A stretch of DNA of 28,048 nucleotides from Prevotellaceae bacterium UBA1726 (GCA_002316005.1 DCIM01000013.1:891-28938); one strand, 5' to 3'. Shown: positions 17,601-23,390, counted from the first letter of the stretch. Translations and numbers: made by a program. The notes: a model not told the origin generated them from the letters alone.

Positions 17601-17627
17601 TAAAAGTATATTTATTAATCTAGACAT
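11667..17627 (-). CDS. Two-module NRPS: A-PCP-C-A-PCP-thioester reductase
   Basis: The 1986 residues divide as follows. A1 at about 1-455 has YTSGSTGNPKG near 136, NGYGQTE, HTGDL and the A10 Lys in NQNGKVDRK. PCP1 at about 470-540 has Ser503 in LGLSS. C at about 560-970 has LHMVMDG with His685 and Asp689. A2 at about 985-1490 has FDMSVW with Asp1197, NGYGPTE and PNGKTD. PCP2 at about 1505-1575 has Ser1535 in DLGGSSL. The terminal NAD(P)H-dependent reductase at about 1608-1980 has TGANGYLG at 1616 and the catalytic Y1782xxxK1786. All key motifs are intact. Known logic: A1 loads a starter, C joins it to the A2 amino acid, and the reductase frees an aldehyde, or an alcohol after a second reduction. 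In A1 the residue normally Asp (235 in GrsA numbering) is not acidic, so the starter may not be an alpha-amino acid. There is no editing or methylation domain. It lies between a STAS gene (28 nt upstream) and a phosphatase gene (11 nt downstream). Confidence 0.95.
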   Translation of the reverse strand: MSRLINILLDSLNANSEKVAIVDQNGSRSTLYKELHEDSLRVAAYLQSQNLPAKSCIGIALPKSAEYFAVEIGCWMCGYTIVPMGDHFPEQRIDYIMGHCDAPLMITSQTMDQIHQTAPVADVIESDEEDMVALFYTSGSTGNPKGVVHTYSSFADAFIRNKALCGMTEKDAFGTGAPMYFMASIFDFTALSAGATIHLYAEELKTNIQLMENYILQHKITCCFMSPTVVSQYDNPSPHLRMVLSASERLSGVDPKGYTLVNGYGQTETAGLVTTFLVDKKYDNTPIGKIASDITYCVMNEDGETVAAGEEGELCLKGNLAKGYFKDEERTAHLWQDGWMHTGDLVKELPDGNILYVNRKDWMVKISGQRVEPGEVEQVLKHCEGVKDAVVKGFENKKGNTYLCAFYISEKEMTDHELSLYLRSFLPEYMVPSLFVKMDKFPLNQNGKVDRKSMESPLENSEANTEKQTLSPLEEELKGMLANLLGNDDFSISDNLGFLGLSSISGIKFASQIYKKYGVQLNTKNLTKTGTLQTIENEILKKWMTSGSAVSEKGHAEHAVPLTFAQTGVYYDIARSPESTAYNMAFMYSFPRGITADMLHQAMIEVLSAHRILGTHFEVQGSDVVQVFPTDYKPEVERVSVASEKELQRLKEEFRIPFNPSRGPLYRAKIVSVGKQTYLLFDTLHMVMDGASVSLFMKQLAEALEGKAPEAEEYTYFDYAEDEIKLVESQEFADSENFFTEQLKTVDGVSNITEDLKPVENAEAHLKFANCLINQREVTSVAKTLGVTPAQLFLAAAYYTVSRYTNTPDVCLCTISNGRSNLQISDTFGMFVNTIAMVSHITDCTVKDFILQTAENFVQSLEHEHYPFAKIAEKFDISPTLFYQYQVGVLDTFKVTVPGKKTSGDIVMTPCSEESPKFKFIISIEPADEENVSIQIQYNDTLYSPEMAQGFADAMGAVMKNFMADVTVQLKSVSMLTEEQAELIASFHETKQAEVPITLYHKLFEHSVEEHADDTALVALNPYTNIYESFTFAKLNSHMNCMAHALMKRGVKPGDRVALLLPRTSRLIMSQYAVLKTGAAYIPCDPKYPTERINLILEDSESRFIITTQDRLAEFPEKAIDVEELVMSGEDKNNPDVQVSPDDLAYLIYTSGSTGRPKGVQLMHKGVCNYHHPENIIQSCLKNECHTALGLTTISFDMSVWETGSPLMLGKTLVFVGDEDCNDPNRLAMLVNEYGVDCMTATTSRFMQLLESPAFEEAFSTHMHMAYQGGEGLSMALLLKLQSYPNVRIFNGYGPTETIANSHASELTHDNIPHIGKPCVNYTNFIIDNDGNELPVGVVGELVIGGNSVARGYNNLPEQTASRFVEYQGKRVYKSGDFARWLPDGNVMVLGRKDNQVKLRGLRIELGEVENAITKVEGVKNVAVMIKKLSGKDHLCAYFTADREIAIDDMKAEISKTLTHYMVPSAYLQMDEFPLTPNGKTDVKHLPEPVLAKVGGEYVAPKNKTEMDFCGVFGQILDLEQVSTTDSFFDLGGSSLTATRVVIEATNLGYTISYSDVFDHPTVKQLAQLINNGVEQGVDHEVVDYDYTKIDELLSKNTLDAFRQGEALELGNVVLTGANGYLGIHILHELLENYLPSNPDCKVYCLVRHGRNGVTSESRLCNLLYYYFEKNYKYALGNQLVVVDGDVTNASAFDSIPATKDSTWTVINCAAIVKHFSEGTEIEDINIGGLQKCVDWCLKTGAQLIQTSTNSTAGQLPQDEVTAETVLDEQHSYIGQILNSKYTHSKFIAERILFEAIVEKGLVGKVMRLGNLSPRTADGEFQINFRSNSSMGRLHIFQMLGAYSYGFAEMDMEFSPIDEVAKAIVILSQTPKECVVFHPVNYHQILMGDVVREMSNALGINIEEVEDDVFKEKVQEAGRDPEKANILQSMLAYFSGNDNLVYLKPSIVYTNRVLARKGFHWNVTSWDYVQRFIQAIAAMDFFEDRR

Positions 17628-17655
17628 AGTAGAAAAGTTTTTGTTGTAAAAACAA

Positions 17656-17961
17656 TTATTTCATCTCAAACAGAGCATCAAATCCTGTCAAACCGAAAAT
17701 CTGCTTGATGTCTTCGCTGGCACCAGTGATAACAACCTTACCGCCTTTTTCCTTTGCTGCCTTATTCAAAACAAGCAATGAACGCATACCGGCTGATGAA
17801 ATGAATTCCAACATGCTGAAGTCAACGACAATCTCTTTGTGGGCTTCATCCATGATAGGTTCAATGTCAATAGCAAACTGTTGTGCTGCTACTGTGTTCA
17901 ACTCACCCTGCAGAGCAATCTCAACACGCTCTTCACTACTACTCAAATAAACGACTTTCAT
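17656..17961 (-). CDS. STAS-domain anti-sigma-factor antagonist, 101 aa, first gene of the NRPS operon
   Basis: The start is the ATG at 17961 (MKVVYLSSSEERVEIALQGE); earlier in-frame codons lie in the promoter. The small single-domain protein follows the SpoIIAA/RsbV pattern: ALQGELNTVAAQQF near the N-terminus, then VVDFSMLEFISSAGMRSL, where Ser55/Ser56 occupy the phosphorylation site, and KVVITGASEDIKQIFGLTGF at the end. Family role: in the unphosphorylated form it binds an anti-sigma kinase or another partner; phosphorylation releases it, and a SpoIIE-type phosphatase resets it. The cognate phosphatase is probably the third gene of the operon. No RsbW-like kinase is encoded in the window, so the partner is elsewhere or is not a kinase at all. 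The gap to the NRPS start is 28 nt. Confidence 0.9.
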   Translation of the reverse strand: MKVVYLSSSEERVEIALQGELNTVAAQQFAIDIEPIMDEAHKEIVVDFSMLEFISSAGMRSLLVLNKAAKEKGGKVVITGASEDIKQIFGLTGFDALFEMK

Positions 17962-18014
17962 AATGATTTGTTTTATTTTTGTTATTCGATATTCCAATTT
18001 TGAAATGCACACTA

Positions 18015-18047
18015 CAGACATAGTCTGAAAAATACAACGCAAAGTTA
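18015..18047 (-). promoter_or_regulatory. -7 element and leader palindrome of the NRPS operon
   Basis: TAACTTTG on the minus strand (18040-18047) is an exact -7 match, but no TTG lies at the usual distance, so basal promoter strength may be low or activator-dependent. The perfect palindrome CAGAC-ATA-GTCTG (18015-18027) falls just after the predicted start, where a repressor could act. The divergent HAD gene promoter is about 50 bp away. Confidence 0.6.
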
Positions 18048-18090
18048 CAAAAAAATCCCGAAAATCCTCTCCCTCCTCTATTTTTTTTAT

Positions 18091-18098
18091 TATTTTTG
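18091..18098 (+). promoter_or_regulatory. Weak -7 element upstream of the HAD gene
   Basis: TATTTTTG fits TAnnTTTG, 26 nt before the ATG. There is no TTG at -33; the upstream stretch is pyrimidine-rich. It is shared as a divergent intergenic region with the NRPS operon. Confidence 0.4.
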
Positions 18099-18123
18099 CA
18101 ACTCATTCATAACCACACAACTC

Positions 18124-18780
18124 ATGACAACAAAAATTCATAATATCCTGTTCGATTTCGATGGTACTTTGGTGGATTCTGCTCCTGGTATTGTCAAGAC
18201 TATGGAGGAAACTTTCAAACGTATGAATGTCGCTGTTCCGTCTGAGGCCGAAATGCGTTCTACAATCGGTCTGCCTCTTGGTCAGGCCTTGCAGCGTCTT
18301 GGTTCGTTGAACGACGAAGACACAAAGAGAGCCACCGACCTCTATCGTGAACTGTTCCCTGTCTTTGAGGTGGGATATGTAAAGGTGTTCGAGGGCGTTG
18401 TTCCTACATTGAAAGCATTGAAGGAAATGGGTATTAGAATGGCTATTGTCACAAGTCGCGACACTATGTCGCTCGACCTGATTGCCGACAAGCGTGGCCT
18501 TAGTCCTTTCTTCGAGACTCGTGTCACAGGTGCTGACGGATTCACTCCAAAACCGGCTCCCGACATGGTCGATGCCCTACTCCAACGCATGGACATTCCG
18601 AAAGAAGAGACTCTTGTTGTAGGCGACACAACCTTCGACATTGAGATGGGCAATAGTGCTGGTTGTGCCACTTGTGCTGTTACTTATGGCAATCACGACC
18701 TTCAGCAACTACAAAGCGTCAATCCTTCTTTCATCATCAACGATTTCAGTCAACTTCTCGAAATCTGCAATTCCCTATAG
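18124..18780 (+). CDS. HAD-superfamily phosphatase (phosphoglycolate phosphatase-like)
   Basis: The 218-residue cytoplasmic hydrolase has the HAD motifs in order: DFDGTLVDS near residue 11 (nucleophile Asp11, acid Asp13), VTSRD as motif II, a Lys in FTPKPAPDM as motif III and VVGDTTFDIEMG as motif IV with the metal-binding Asp pair. The helical cap inserted after motif I is of the Gph/PGMB type. Such enzymes remove phosphate from small metabolites such as 2-phosphoglycolate or sugar phosphates; the exact substrate cannot be read. It is transcribed away from the NRPS operon and is probably monocistronic. Repeat unit b starts immediately after its TAG stop. Confidence 0.88.
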   Translation: MTTKIHNILFDFDGTLVDSAPGIVKTMEETFKRMNVAVPSEAEMRSTIGLPLGQALQRLGSLNDEDTKRATDLYRELFPVFEVGYVKVFEGVVPTLKALKEMGIRMAIVTSRDTMSLDLIADKRGLSPFFETRVTGADGFTPKPAPDMVDALLQRMDIPKEETLVVGDTTFDIEMGNSAGCATCAVTYGNHDLQQLQSVNPSFIINDFSQLLEICNSL

Positions 18781-18925
18781 CCGTCACTGTTCCCAGCGTT
18801 TTTCCGCTGGGCCTTATGTTTTCCGTCGCCGTCAAGTTCTCGGGCTCATTGTGCCCGAGGCTCCCGCCCCTAAGGGGGAGGGCCGGGGAGGGGCTTCTTA
18901 TACCGCCGCCAGTTCCTGCTGGGCT
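18780..18925. repeat. Composite spacer of box-plus-hairpin repeats, units b and c, plus a GC-rich hairpin
   Basis: Unit b: box GCCGTCACTGTTC (18780-18792), then CCCAGCG (18792-18798) paired with CGCTGGG (18805-18811). Unit c: box GCCGTCAAGTTC (18828-18839), then CTCGGGC (18839-18845) paired with GCCCGAG (18853-18859), same architecture with unrelated arms. A G/C-rich hairpin follows at about 18861-18897, then a degenerate piece (CCGCCAGTTCCTGCTGGGC) up to the stop of the convergent DUF4838 gene. Confidence 0.75.
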
Positions 18926-18926
18926 T

Positions 18927-20711
18927 TTAATACCACCCTCTGTTTTCTTTTTCGATAATCTCAATCAGGTCTTCGGCTTTCGTCTTCTTGCCAAACTCCT
19001 GCCAGATAGTGATTCCTTCTCTTTCGATGACTCTTTTAAGCAGGTCGAATGAACCATCGGCCTTGCCTTGAGCTGGATTGCGAAGAAGCTCGAGGACGCA
19101 GATTGATATCTCGGCGTATTCTAAGTGTTCAATGTATTCCTCCACATTCTCACCGGCATCTATGATGGCTTGTCTTGCTCTTGCAAAGTAATCCTTGGCA
19201 CCTGTCACGAATTCATCGCTGTACATATCTGCTTCGTGTGATGCATACAGGTCCTCGTGGTTGTCTTCCCAAATAAGCGAACTCCTCTCAAATTCCAGAT
19301 ATTCACGGATTATAGGACCAGCAGCCTTACCGAAGAAGGCATCGGTAAATTCGCGTATCACTTCATTGATGTCACGGTCGGGATCCCACAGAAGTCGTGC
19401 CATCACATATGCTTTCATGTCGTCAAAGGCATCGCTCACACTCTGGTAACTTCCCTGAGTCATTACACCGATAGCATGAGCATCACGGAAGTGGCGGAAA
19501 CGATTCTGAACCACCCATATATTTGGCTCAGGCAACATGTAATTCGAGAAAGTGGCTACATAATCCCAGATATACAGGTGTGGCGCTACTTGTGCCCATT
19601 CCCTCAAGTCTTTCAGGAAGTCGAGGTTCTTCTCGCAGTTGGCATCATACTTGTGCAACTGACATTCCTCGATTGGACAAAGACGTACTACAACATTCTC
19701 GCGTGGTGTGATATTCTTTGGTGCCTGACGAGTATATTGGTAGGCGAATGTGCCGACGAACTTATCAGGGAACTCATCCTTCAGAGCATCAGCCACTTGG
19801 TTGGCAAACCAAATCATAAGACCTGATTCCGTACCACCAAACTGAGCCTTCAGATTATTGCATCTCTCACATTGGCAGTAAGGACAACCGTCGCCCTGCT
19901 CCACACTGTAGATAGCATAATCAGGATATGCCAACATAGCCTTTCGTGTTTCCTCAATAGTGATTCTCAGTACATCAGGATTCGACAGACATGGTGTGGA
20001 ATCGGCAATGCGCTTTCCATCAACTAAAGCGAAATACTCTGGATGCTCAGCATAATATTTGTCCTTATTGACAAACCACGGTATTTGGTGGCAATTCCAA
20101 TAACTCAACGCACCGCCATATTTCGAGCCATGTGCATCATTACTCTTTAGGCGTGCTGCAAATTCTGGATGGCCAAGTGCATCGTAGTAGAATATGCACC
20201 TCATTCGTATGGCTGGTGTCTCGCTGTGATATAGTTCTCCGAACGACCAACCGTCGCTCTTTGGTGTTACACTAACCCTACTGTTGAGCCAGCGACAACC
20301 CAATTCCCTCTCCAGAAACGAATATACGGCATACAGTGTTCCTCTGTCTGTATCACCCCAGAAGAATACATCTCCTCCTCTTGAACGATATGTAAATGAG
20401 TCATTCTCGCCATCTGGAGCAGCAATATCCGGCAGATTCTGGCATAACAGTTTGTTATGTCCCACCACCAGGCGTTTTCCCTGTTGTCCCGCATTCAGGT
20501 TGTTTTCAATAGGCAGTACTACTCCCGACACTTTCTCCATCCAGTCGCGCAATTCTTCTGCTGCATAGCGAACACATTCTGTTGCTTGTGGTTCTGTAAC
20601 GATGGTATAGTCGCTCTTGCCCGCTTCAAACAGACAATGTGTTTGGGCAATACCTTTTAACTGGCAACTTAAAACTGCCAATACAAGAAGGAAAAATCGT
20701 AATTTACACAT
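18927..20711 (-). CDS. DUF4838 domain-containing secreted protein (glycoside-hydrolase-like)
   Basis: The 594-residue protein has a signal peptide (MCKLRFFLLVLAVLSCQLKGIAQ). The N-terminal region at about 30-150 (ATECVRYAAEELRDWMEKVSG, VVGHNKL, GTLYAVYSFLERELGCRW) is the accessory domain found before GH20 and GH67 catalytic domains. The middle is the DUF4838 domain, a predicted TIM barrel (HPEYFALVDGKR, YSVEQGDGCPYC, YIWDYVATFSNY, GVMTQGSY). A four-cysteine cluster, CPYCQCERC, is typical of the family and could bind metal. It acts in the periplasm or at the surface, presumably on carbohydrate; no activity is established for the family to my knowledge. It begins 28 nt after the GNAT gene on the same strand and is probably co-transcribed. 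Confidence 0.85.
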   Translation of the reverse strand: MCKLRFFLLVLAVLSCQLKGIAQTHCLFEAGKSDYTIVTEPQATECVRYAAEELRDWMEKVSGVVLPIENNLNAGQQGKRLVVGHNKLLCQNLPDIAAPDGENDSFTYRSRGGDVFFWGDTDRGTLYAVYSFLERELGCRWLNSRVSVTPKSDGWSFGELYHSETPAIRMRCIFYYDALGHPEFAARLKSNDAHGSKYGGALSYWNCHQIPWFVNKDKYYAEHPEYFALVDGKRIADSTPCLSNPDVLRITIEETRKAMLAYPDYAIYSVEQGDGCPYCQCERCNNLKAQFGGTESGLMIWFANQVADALKDEFPDKFVGTFAYQYTRQAPKNITPRENVVVRLCPIEECQLHKYDANCEKNLDFLKDLREWAQVAPHLYIWDYVATFSNYMLPEPNIWVVQNRFRHFRDAHAIGVMTQGSYQSVSDAFDDMKAYVMARLLWDPDRDINEVIREFTDAFFGKAAGPIIREYLEFERSSLIWEDNHEDLYASHEADMYSDEFVTGAKDYFARARQAIIDAGENVEEYIEHLEYAEISICVLELLRNPAQGKADGSFDLLKRVIEREGITIWQEFGKKTKAEDLIEIIEKENRGWY

Positions 20712-20739
20712 AGTTCTATTAGATTGTTTTTTTCGTTGT

Positions 20740-21240
20740 TTATAAATCTATCGCCATTATATAATCGTTCATGTAGTATCCATGACCAATGTCGAAGTCA
20801 CCTTGTCGGTCTTTGTGCATTCCAATATGCTCATAGAATGTTACGGCTGGGTTATGGCGATTCACATTCAGTTCTATTCTCACCGGTCCCTCTGCCGTCT
20901 TCTTAATCTCCTCAACAACAGCATCGAACATCCTTTTCCCTAAACCAGTTTTCTGCTTTTCTGGCATGATATACAACTTCTCCAGATGAAACAGATCTCG
21001 CCCGTCTTCGGTCATTCCTTCATGCCGGAAAGAGGCATATGCCTTGCCATCAACCACAAGGAACACATTTCCGTCGGTTGTCATCTGTCTTCTTAGACTC
21101 TCTTCCGAGTACATCCAATCCATCATGAATTCCATCTGTTCTGGTGGATTTATCGTGGCATAGGTCTGCATAAACACCACCTCCGCCATCGACCGTATCA
21201 TCGGTATGTCCTCAACAGTTGCTTTTCTTATCTTTTCCAT
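20740..21240 (-). CDS. GNAT family N-acetyltransferase
   Basis: The 166-residue cytoplasmic protein begins IRKATVEDIPMIRSMAEVVF, the usual GNAT N-terminus. Motif A is LEKLYIMPEKQKTGLGKRMF, with the acetyl-CoA pyrophosphate loop QKTGLG, followed by VRIELNVNRHNPAVTFYEHIGM, the family's C-terminal pattern. It transfers acetyl from acetyl-CoA to an amine; the substrate is not predictable. The 28-nt gap to the DUF4838 gene suggests an operon. No TAnnTTTG promoter was found immediately upstream, where repeat unit d begins about 45 nt away. Confidence 0.85.
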   Translation of the reverse strand: MEKIRKATVEDIPMIRSMAEVVFMQTYATINPPEQMEFMMDWMYSEESLRRQMTTDGNVFLVVDGKAYASFRHEGMTEDGRDLFHLEKLYIMPEKQKTGLGKRMFDAVVEEIKKTAEGPVRIELNVNRHNPAVTFYEHIGMHKDRQGDFDIGHGYYMNDYIMAIDL

Positions 21241-21285
21241 TTTTCTTGCTTTAGTTCATTAGTTTTTATTCTCTATTCCCTATTC

Positions 21286-21317
21286 GCCGTCACTGTTCCC
21301 AGCGTGTTCGCGCTGGG
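21286..21317. repeat. Box-plus-hairpin repeat, unit d
   Basis: Box GCCGTCACTGTTC (21286-21298) is identical to units b and g, followed by CCCAGCG (21298-21304), loop TGTTCG and CGCTGGG (21311-21317). It lies between the GNAT start and the WYL fragment. Confidence 0.8.
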
Positions 21318-21330
21318 CTCAGTCTTTGTT

Positions 21331-21362
21331 CGCCGTTGTGCTAAGCGGGATTTTATCCCGCG
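21331..21362. repeat. Box-plus-hairpin repeat, unit e (diverged box)
   Basis: CGCCGTTGTGCT (21331-21342) resembles the box, followed by GCGGGAT (21345-21351), loop TTT and ATCCCGC (21355-21361). The TAA stop of the minus-strand WYL fragment (21353-21355) lies at the loop, as in unit a. Confidence 0.6.
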
Positions 21363-21613
21363 TCTATTTCATCGCGTTCTTCCAACCCTTCTGGCTCAAG
21401 AATCTCAATGAAATCGCTTATCATCTCCAGCCTTTTTTTTACCTCTGGCGTGATGGTCAGCCGATAGGCAAAGACGGAATAATCCTCTGCCCGAACCTCC
21501 TCCACTTGCGATTCATGAAACGGACAGGCTCTCAACCACGGAGCATCCTGCCACTCCACCTGAATACGCAGTGTCTCGAGATTCTCGCCTTTATGGGAAT
21601 GTTTCTGTGGCAT
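21353..21613 (-). pseudogene. Orphan C-terminal fragment of a WYL-domain transcriptional regulator
   Basis: The 86-residue reading frame (ETLRIQVEWQDAPWLRACPFHESQVE, then DYSVFAYRLTITPEVKKRLEM and ILEPEGLEERDEI) matches the C-terminal WCX part of WYL/DeoR-type regulators. These normally have an N-terminal HTH and the WYL ligand domain, about 300 residues in all. Neither is encoded upstream: an in-frame TAG lies two codons before the ATG, and the DUF5362 gene ends 35 nt upstream of this frame. It is therefore a remnant of a deleted regulator gene or a standalone ligand-domain protein. The reading frame has no internal stop, which leaves the second option open. Confidence 0.6.
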
Positions 21614-21648
21614 GCTCTATTACTTGAATATAAGCGTAATCTTCTTCA

Positions 21649-22170
21649 TTAATCAATAGTAAATCCCAATATTATGGCACCCAAAACAACAGGAATATAC
21701 AGAATCAACGCTATTACTGTGAGGTAACCACAATATCTCATTATCGAAGCAAAGTCGTCAGCCGACTGCACGAATCCTTCCTGGTTTCCCTTCATCGCTT
21801 TGCGAGTGTTCTTCACCAACCTAAATGCCTTGATCAGAGGATAAATATAAAGTGCTATAATAACGATGTAGACGATAGAATACAAACCCAATATTCCATT
21901 TTCACCACTGAAACCGGTAATTATTGGATATATCAACATGAGCAATGCCATCAATGCTAATAATCCTACTACAACAGCCCCAATGACAGAAATGAATTTA
22001 AGCCATTTCATTCCACCGAGCAAATCAGCACGCATCTGTTCTGTCACTCTCAGGTCCTCGAACGAAGGTTCTTTCTCAACCTCAGCCTTAGCCTCAGTCT
22101 CAACCTCAGCCTTTACTTCCTCGGTACTCTGCACCACCTGCAGTTCCTCATAATCTTTAATTTCTTCCAT
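21649..22170 (-). CDS. DUF5362-like inner-membrane protein
   Basis: The 173-residue protein has an acidic, Glu/Val/Ala-rich cytoplasmic N-terminus (about 1-45, with EVKAEVETEAKAEVEKEP), then the membrane domain. Segments are at about 58-80 (FISVIGAVVVGLLALMALLM), 93-113 (LYSIVYIVIIALYIYPLIKA) and 148-170 (LTVIALILYIPVVLGAIILG). A conserved loop, RLVKNTRKAMKGNQEGFVQSADD, lies between the last two. This layout fits the Bacteroidota DUF5362 family of unknown function. It is flanked by repeat arrays upstream and a regulator remnant downstream, and no promoter motif was found. Confidence 0.7.
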   Translation of the reverse strand: MEEIKDYEELQVVQSTEEVKAEVETEAKAEVEKEPSFEDLRVTEQMRADLLGGMKWLKFISVIGAVVVGLLALMALLMLIYPIITGFSGENGILGLYSIVYIVIIALYIYPLIKAFRLVKNTRKAMKGNQEGFVQSADDFASIMRYCGYLTVIALILYIPVVLGAIILGFTID

Positions 22171-22208
22171 AATATTTTTTTGTTTTTAGTTTCTTCATCA
22201 CAATTGTC

Positions 22209-22288
22209 GCCGTCACAGTTCCCAGCGCTTTTCCGCTGGCCTTTGTGTTTTCCGTCGCCGTCACTGTTCCCAGCGTTTTTACGCTGGG
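22209..22288. repeat. Tandem pair of box-plus-hairpin repeats, units f and g
   Basis: Unit f: GCCGTCACAGTTC (22209-22221), then CCAGCG (22222-22227) paired with CGCTGG (22234-22239). Unit g: GCCGTCACTGTTC (22257-22269), then CCCAGCG (22269-22275) paired with CGCTGGG (22282-22288). The linker TGTGTTTTCCGTC between them resembles the linker between units b and c. CCCCGCGAACC follows and recurs near 25606. Confidence 0.82.
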
Positions 22289-22387
22289 CCTTCCCCGCGA
22301 ACCGGCAAAATTTAGATTGCAAAGATTTCGTGAGCGGAGCGAGCAGGAGATAATAAATCCCTCGCGTTGAGAGTTTTTATCTTATTC

Positions 22388-23350
22388 CTACTTTTCCATT
22401 TCAGCAGTGAAAATCTTTTTCTCGTTTACGCGGATTACTCCCTCCTTGTCAAAATTCCATGTGGAGATATGTATTACGCGTGGTTCCACTTGTCCTTCTC
22501 TGTTATGTGAGTGGAAAGCGATCCTATTCTTGCCACGGGCATCTTTGAAGAAGGCATGATGACCAACGCCATACAAACCCTTAGGGTTCTGGAAAATTGG
22601 GTTTCCTTCGTATTTCGTCCATTCGCCATTGACGATGTCGTTTGTTGTAGCCATACCAATACCATAGCATGTCGACTCGTAACTGTTGGCCGAGTAGGTC
22701 AGGTAGTATGTGTCTTTGTTCTTGATGACAAACGGTCCCTCGTTCACTGCAGGCCACACCGTTTCCCAGTCCTGACTCATCTTTGTACAAAACCGCTGTG
22801 TACCTTCCTTTATCGACAGCAGATCGTCCTCCAGTTGGGCACACCAGATATGCAGACCGTCCACTTCTGTTGCGAAATGCACCCAGAACATATACGGAGT
22901 ACCATCGTAGTCAATGAACAGTGTGTTGTCGATATTCTGACCGTTTTGGGCGTATGGTTTCTTCTCCTTCTGCACAAACGGACCGATTGGCGAATCTGAT
23001 GTGGCAACACAGATATGGAGTTCGGCAGAATAGAACATATAATACTTATCGCCCACATGATACACTTCGGGTGCCCAGAAATTGCTCTCTCCGTAGGAGT
23101 CGTCCTTATATAGGGCGTGGTGTATGCCCGCTCCTACTGGAGTACGCCAGGTCTTCATGTCGTCAGACACCAACACTCCAATTCCATCGCCAAAATGCGA
23201 ACCATACATATAGTACTTTCCATTCTCCGACAGTATATATGGATCGGCAAACGGAACGGGATTGTTTTTCTCTTTTGTCGCCCCACATAGCGAACTCGCT
23301 GAAACAATCAGCAAAACGAGTGTTGTCAGTAACTTCGAATAATATTTCAT
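22388..23350 (-). CDS. GH43-type glycoside hydrolase, secreted, 320 aa
   Basis: The start is the ATG at 23350 (MKYYSKLLTTLVLLIVSASSLCG, signal peptide); the frame upstream would overlap the preceding gene. The five-bladed beta-propeller pattern is visible: PVPFADPYILSENGKYYMYG with the catalytic base Asp, FWAPEVYHVGDKYYMFYS, NIDNTLFIDYDGTPYMFWV with the pKa-modulating Asp, and VNEGPFVIKNKDTYYLTYS with the general-acid Glu. GH43 enzymes are inverting arabinofuranosidases, xylosidases or galactanases. The subfamily and substrate cannot be fixed by eye. At about 300 mature residues it is a catalytic domain alone without a carbohydrate-binding module. It lies 40 nt after the broken EEP gene on the same strand and probably shares its transcript. 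Confidence 0.88.
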   Translation of the reverse strand: MKYYSKLLTTLVLLIVSASSLCGATKEKNNPVPFADPYILSENGKYYMYGSHFGDGIGVLVSDDMKTWRTPVGAGIHHALYKDDSYGESNFWAPEVYHVGDKYYMFYSAELHICVATSDSPIGPFVQKEKKPYAQNGQNIDNTLFIDYDGTPYMFWVHFATEVDGLHIWCAQLEDDLLSIKEGTQRFCTKMSQDWETVWPAVNEGPFVIKNKDTYYLTYSANSYESTCYGIGMATTNDIVNGEWTKYEGNPIFQNPKGLYGVGHHAFFKDARGKNRIAFHSHNREGQVEPRVIHISTWNFDKEGVIRVNEKKIFTAEMEK

Positions 23351-23390
23351 TGTGTCGTTTTTTATTATGTCAAAAGGCCCTTGACAACAA

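Noticed and set aside
11667..17627. Inactive condensation domain, because the first His of HHxxxDG is Leu684
   Set aside because: The second, catalytic His (685) and the Asp-Gly pair are present; loss of the first His is tolerated in active domains.
22388..23350. Start of the GH43 gene at the upstream in-frame codon near 23410
   Set aside because: That start would overlap the EEP gene end and bury the signal peptide; the ATG at 23350 is followed at once by a good signal sequence.
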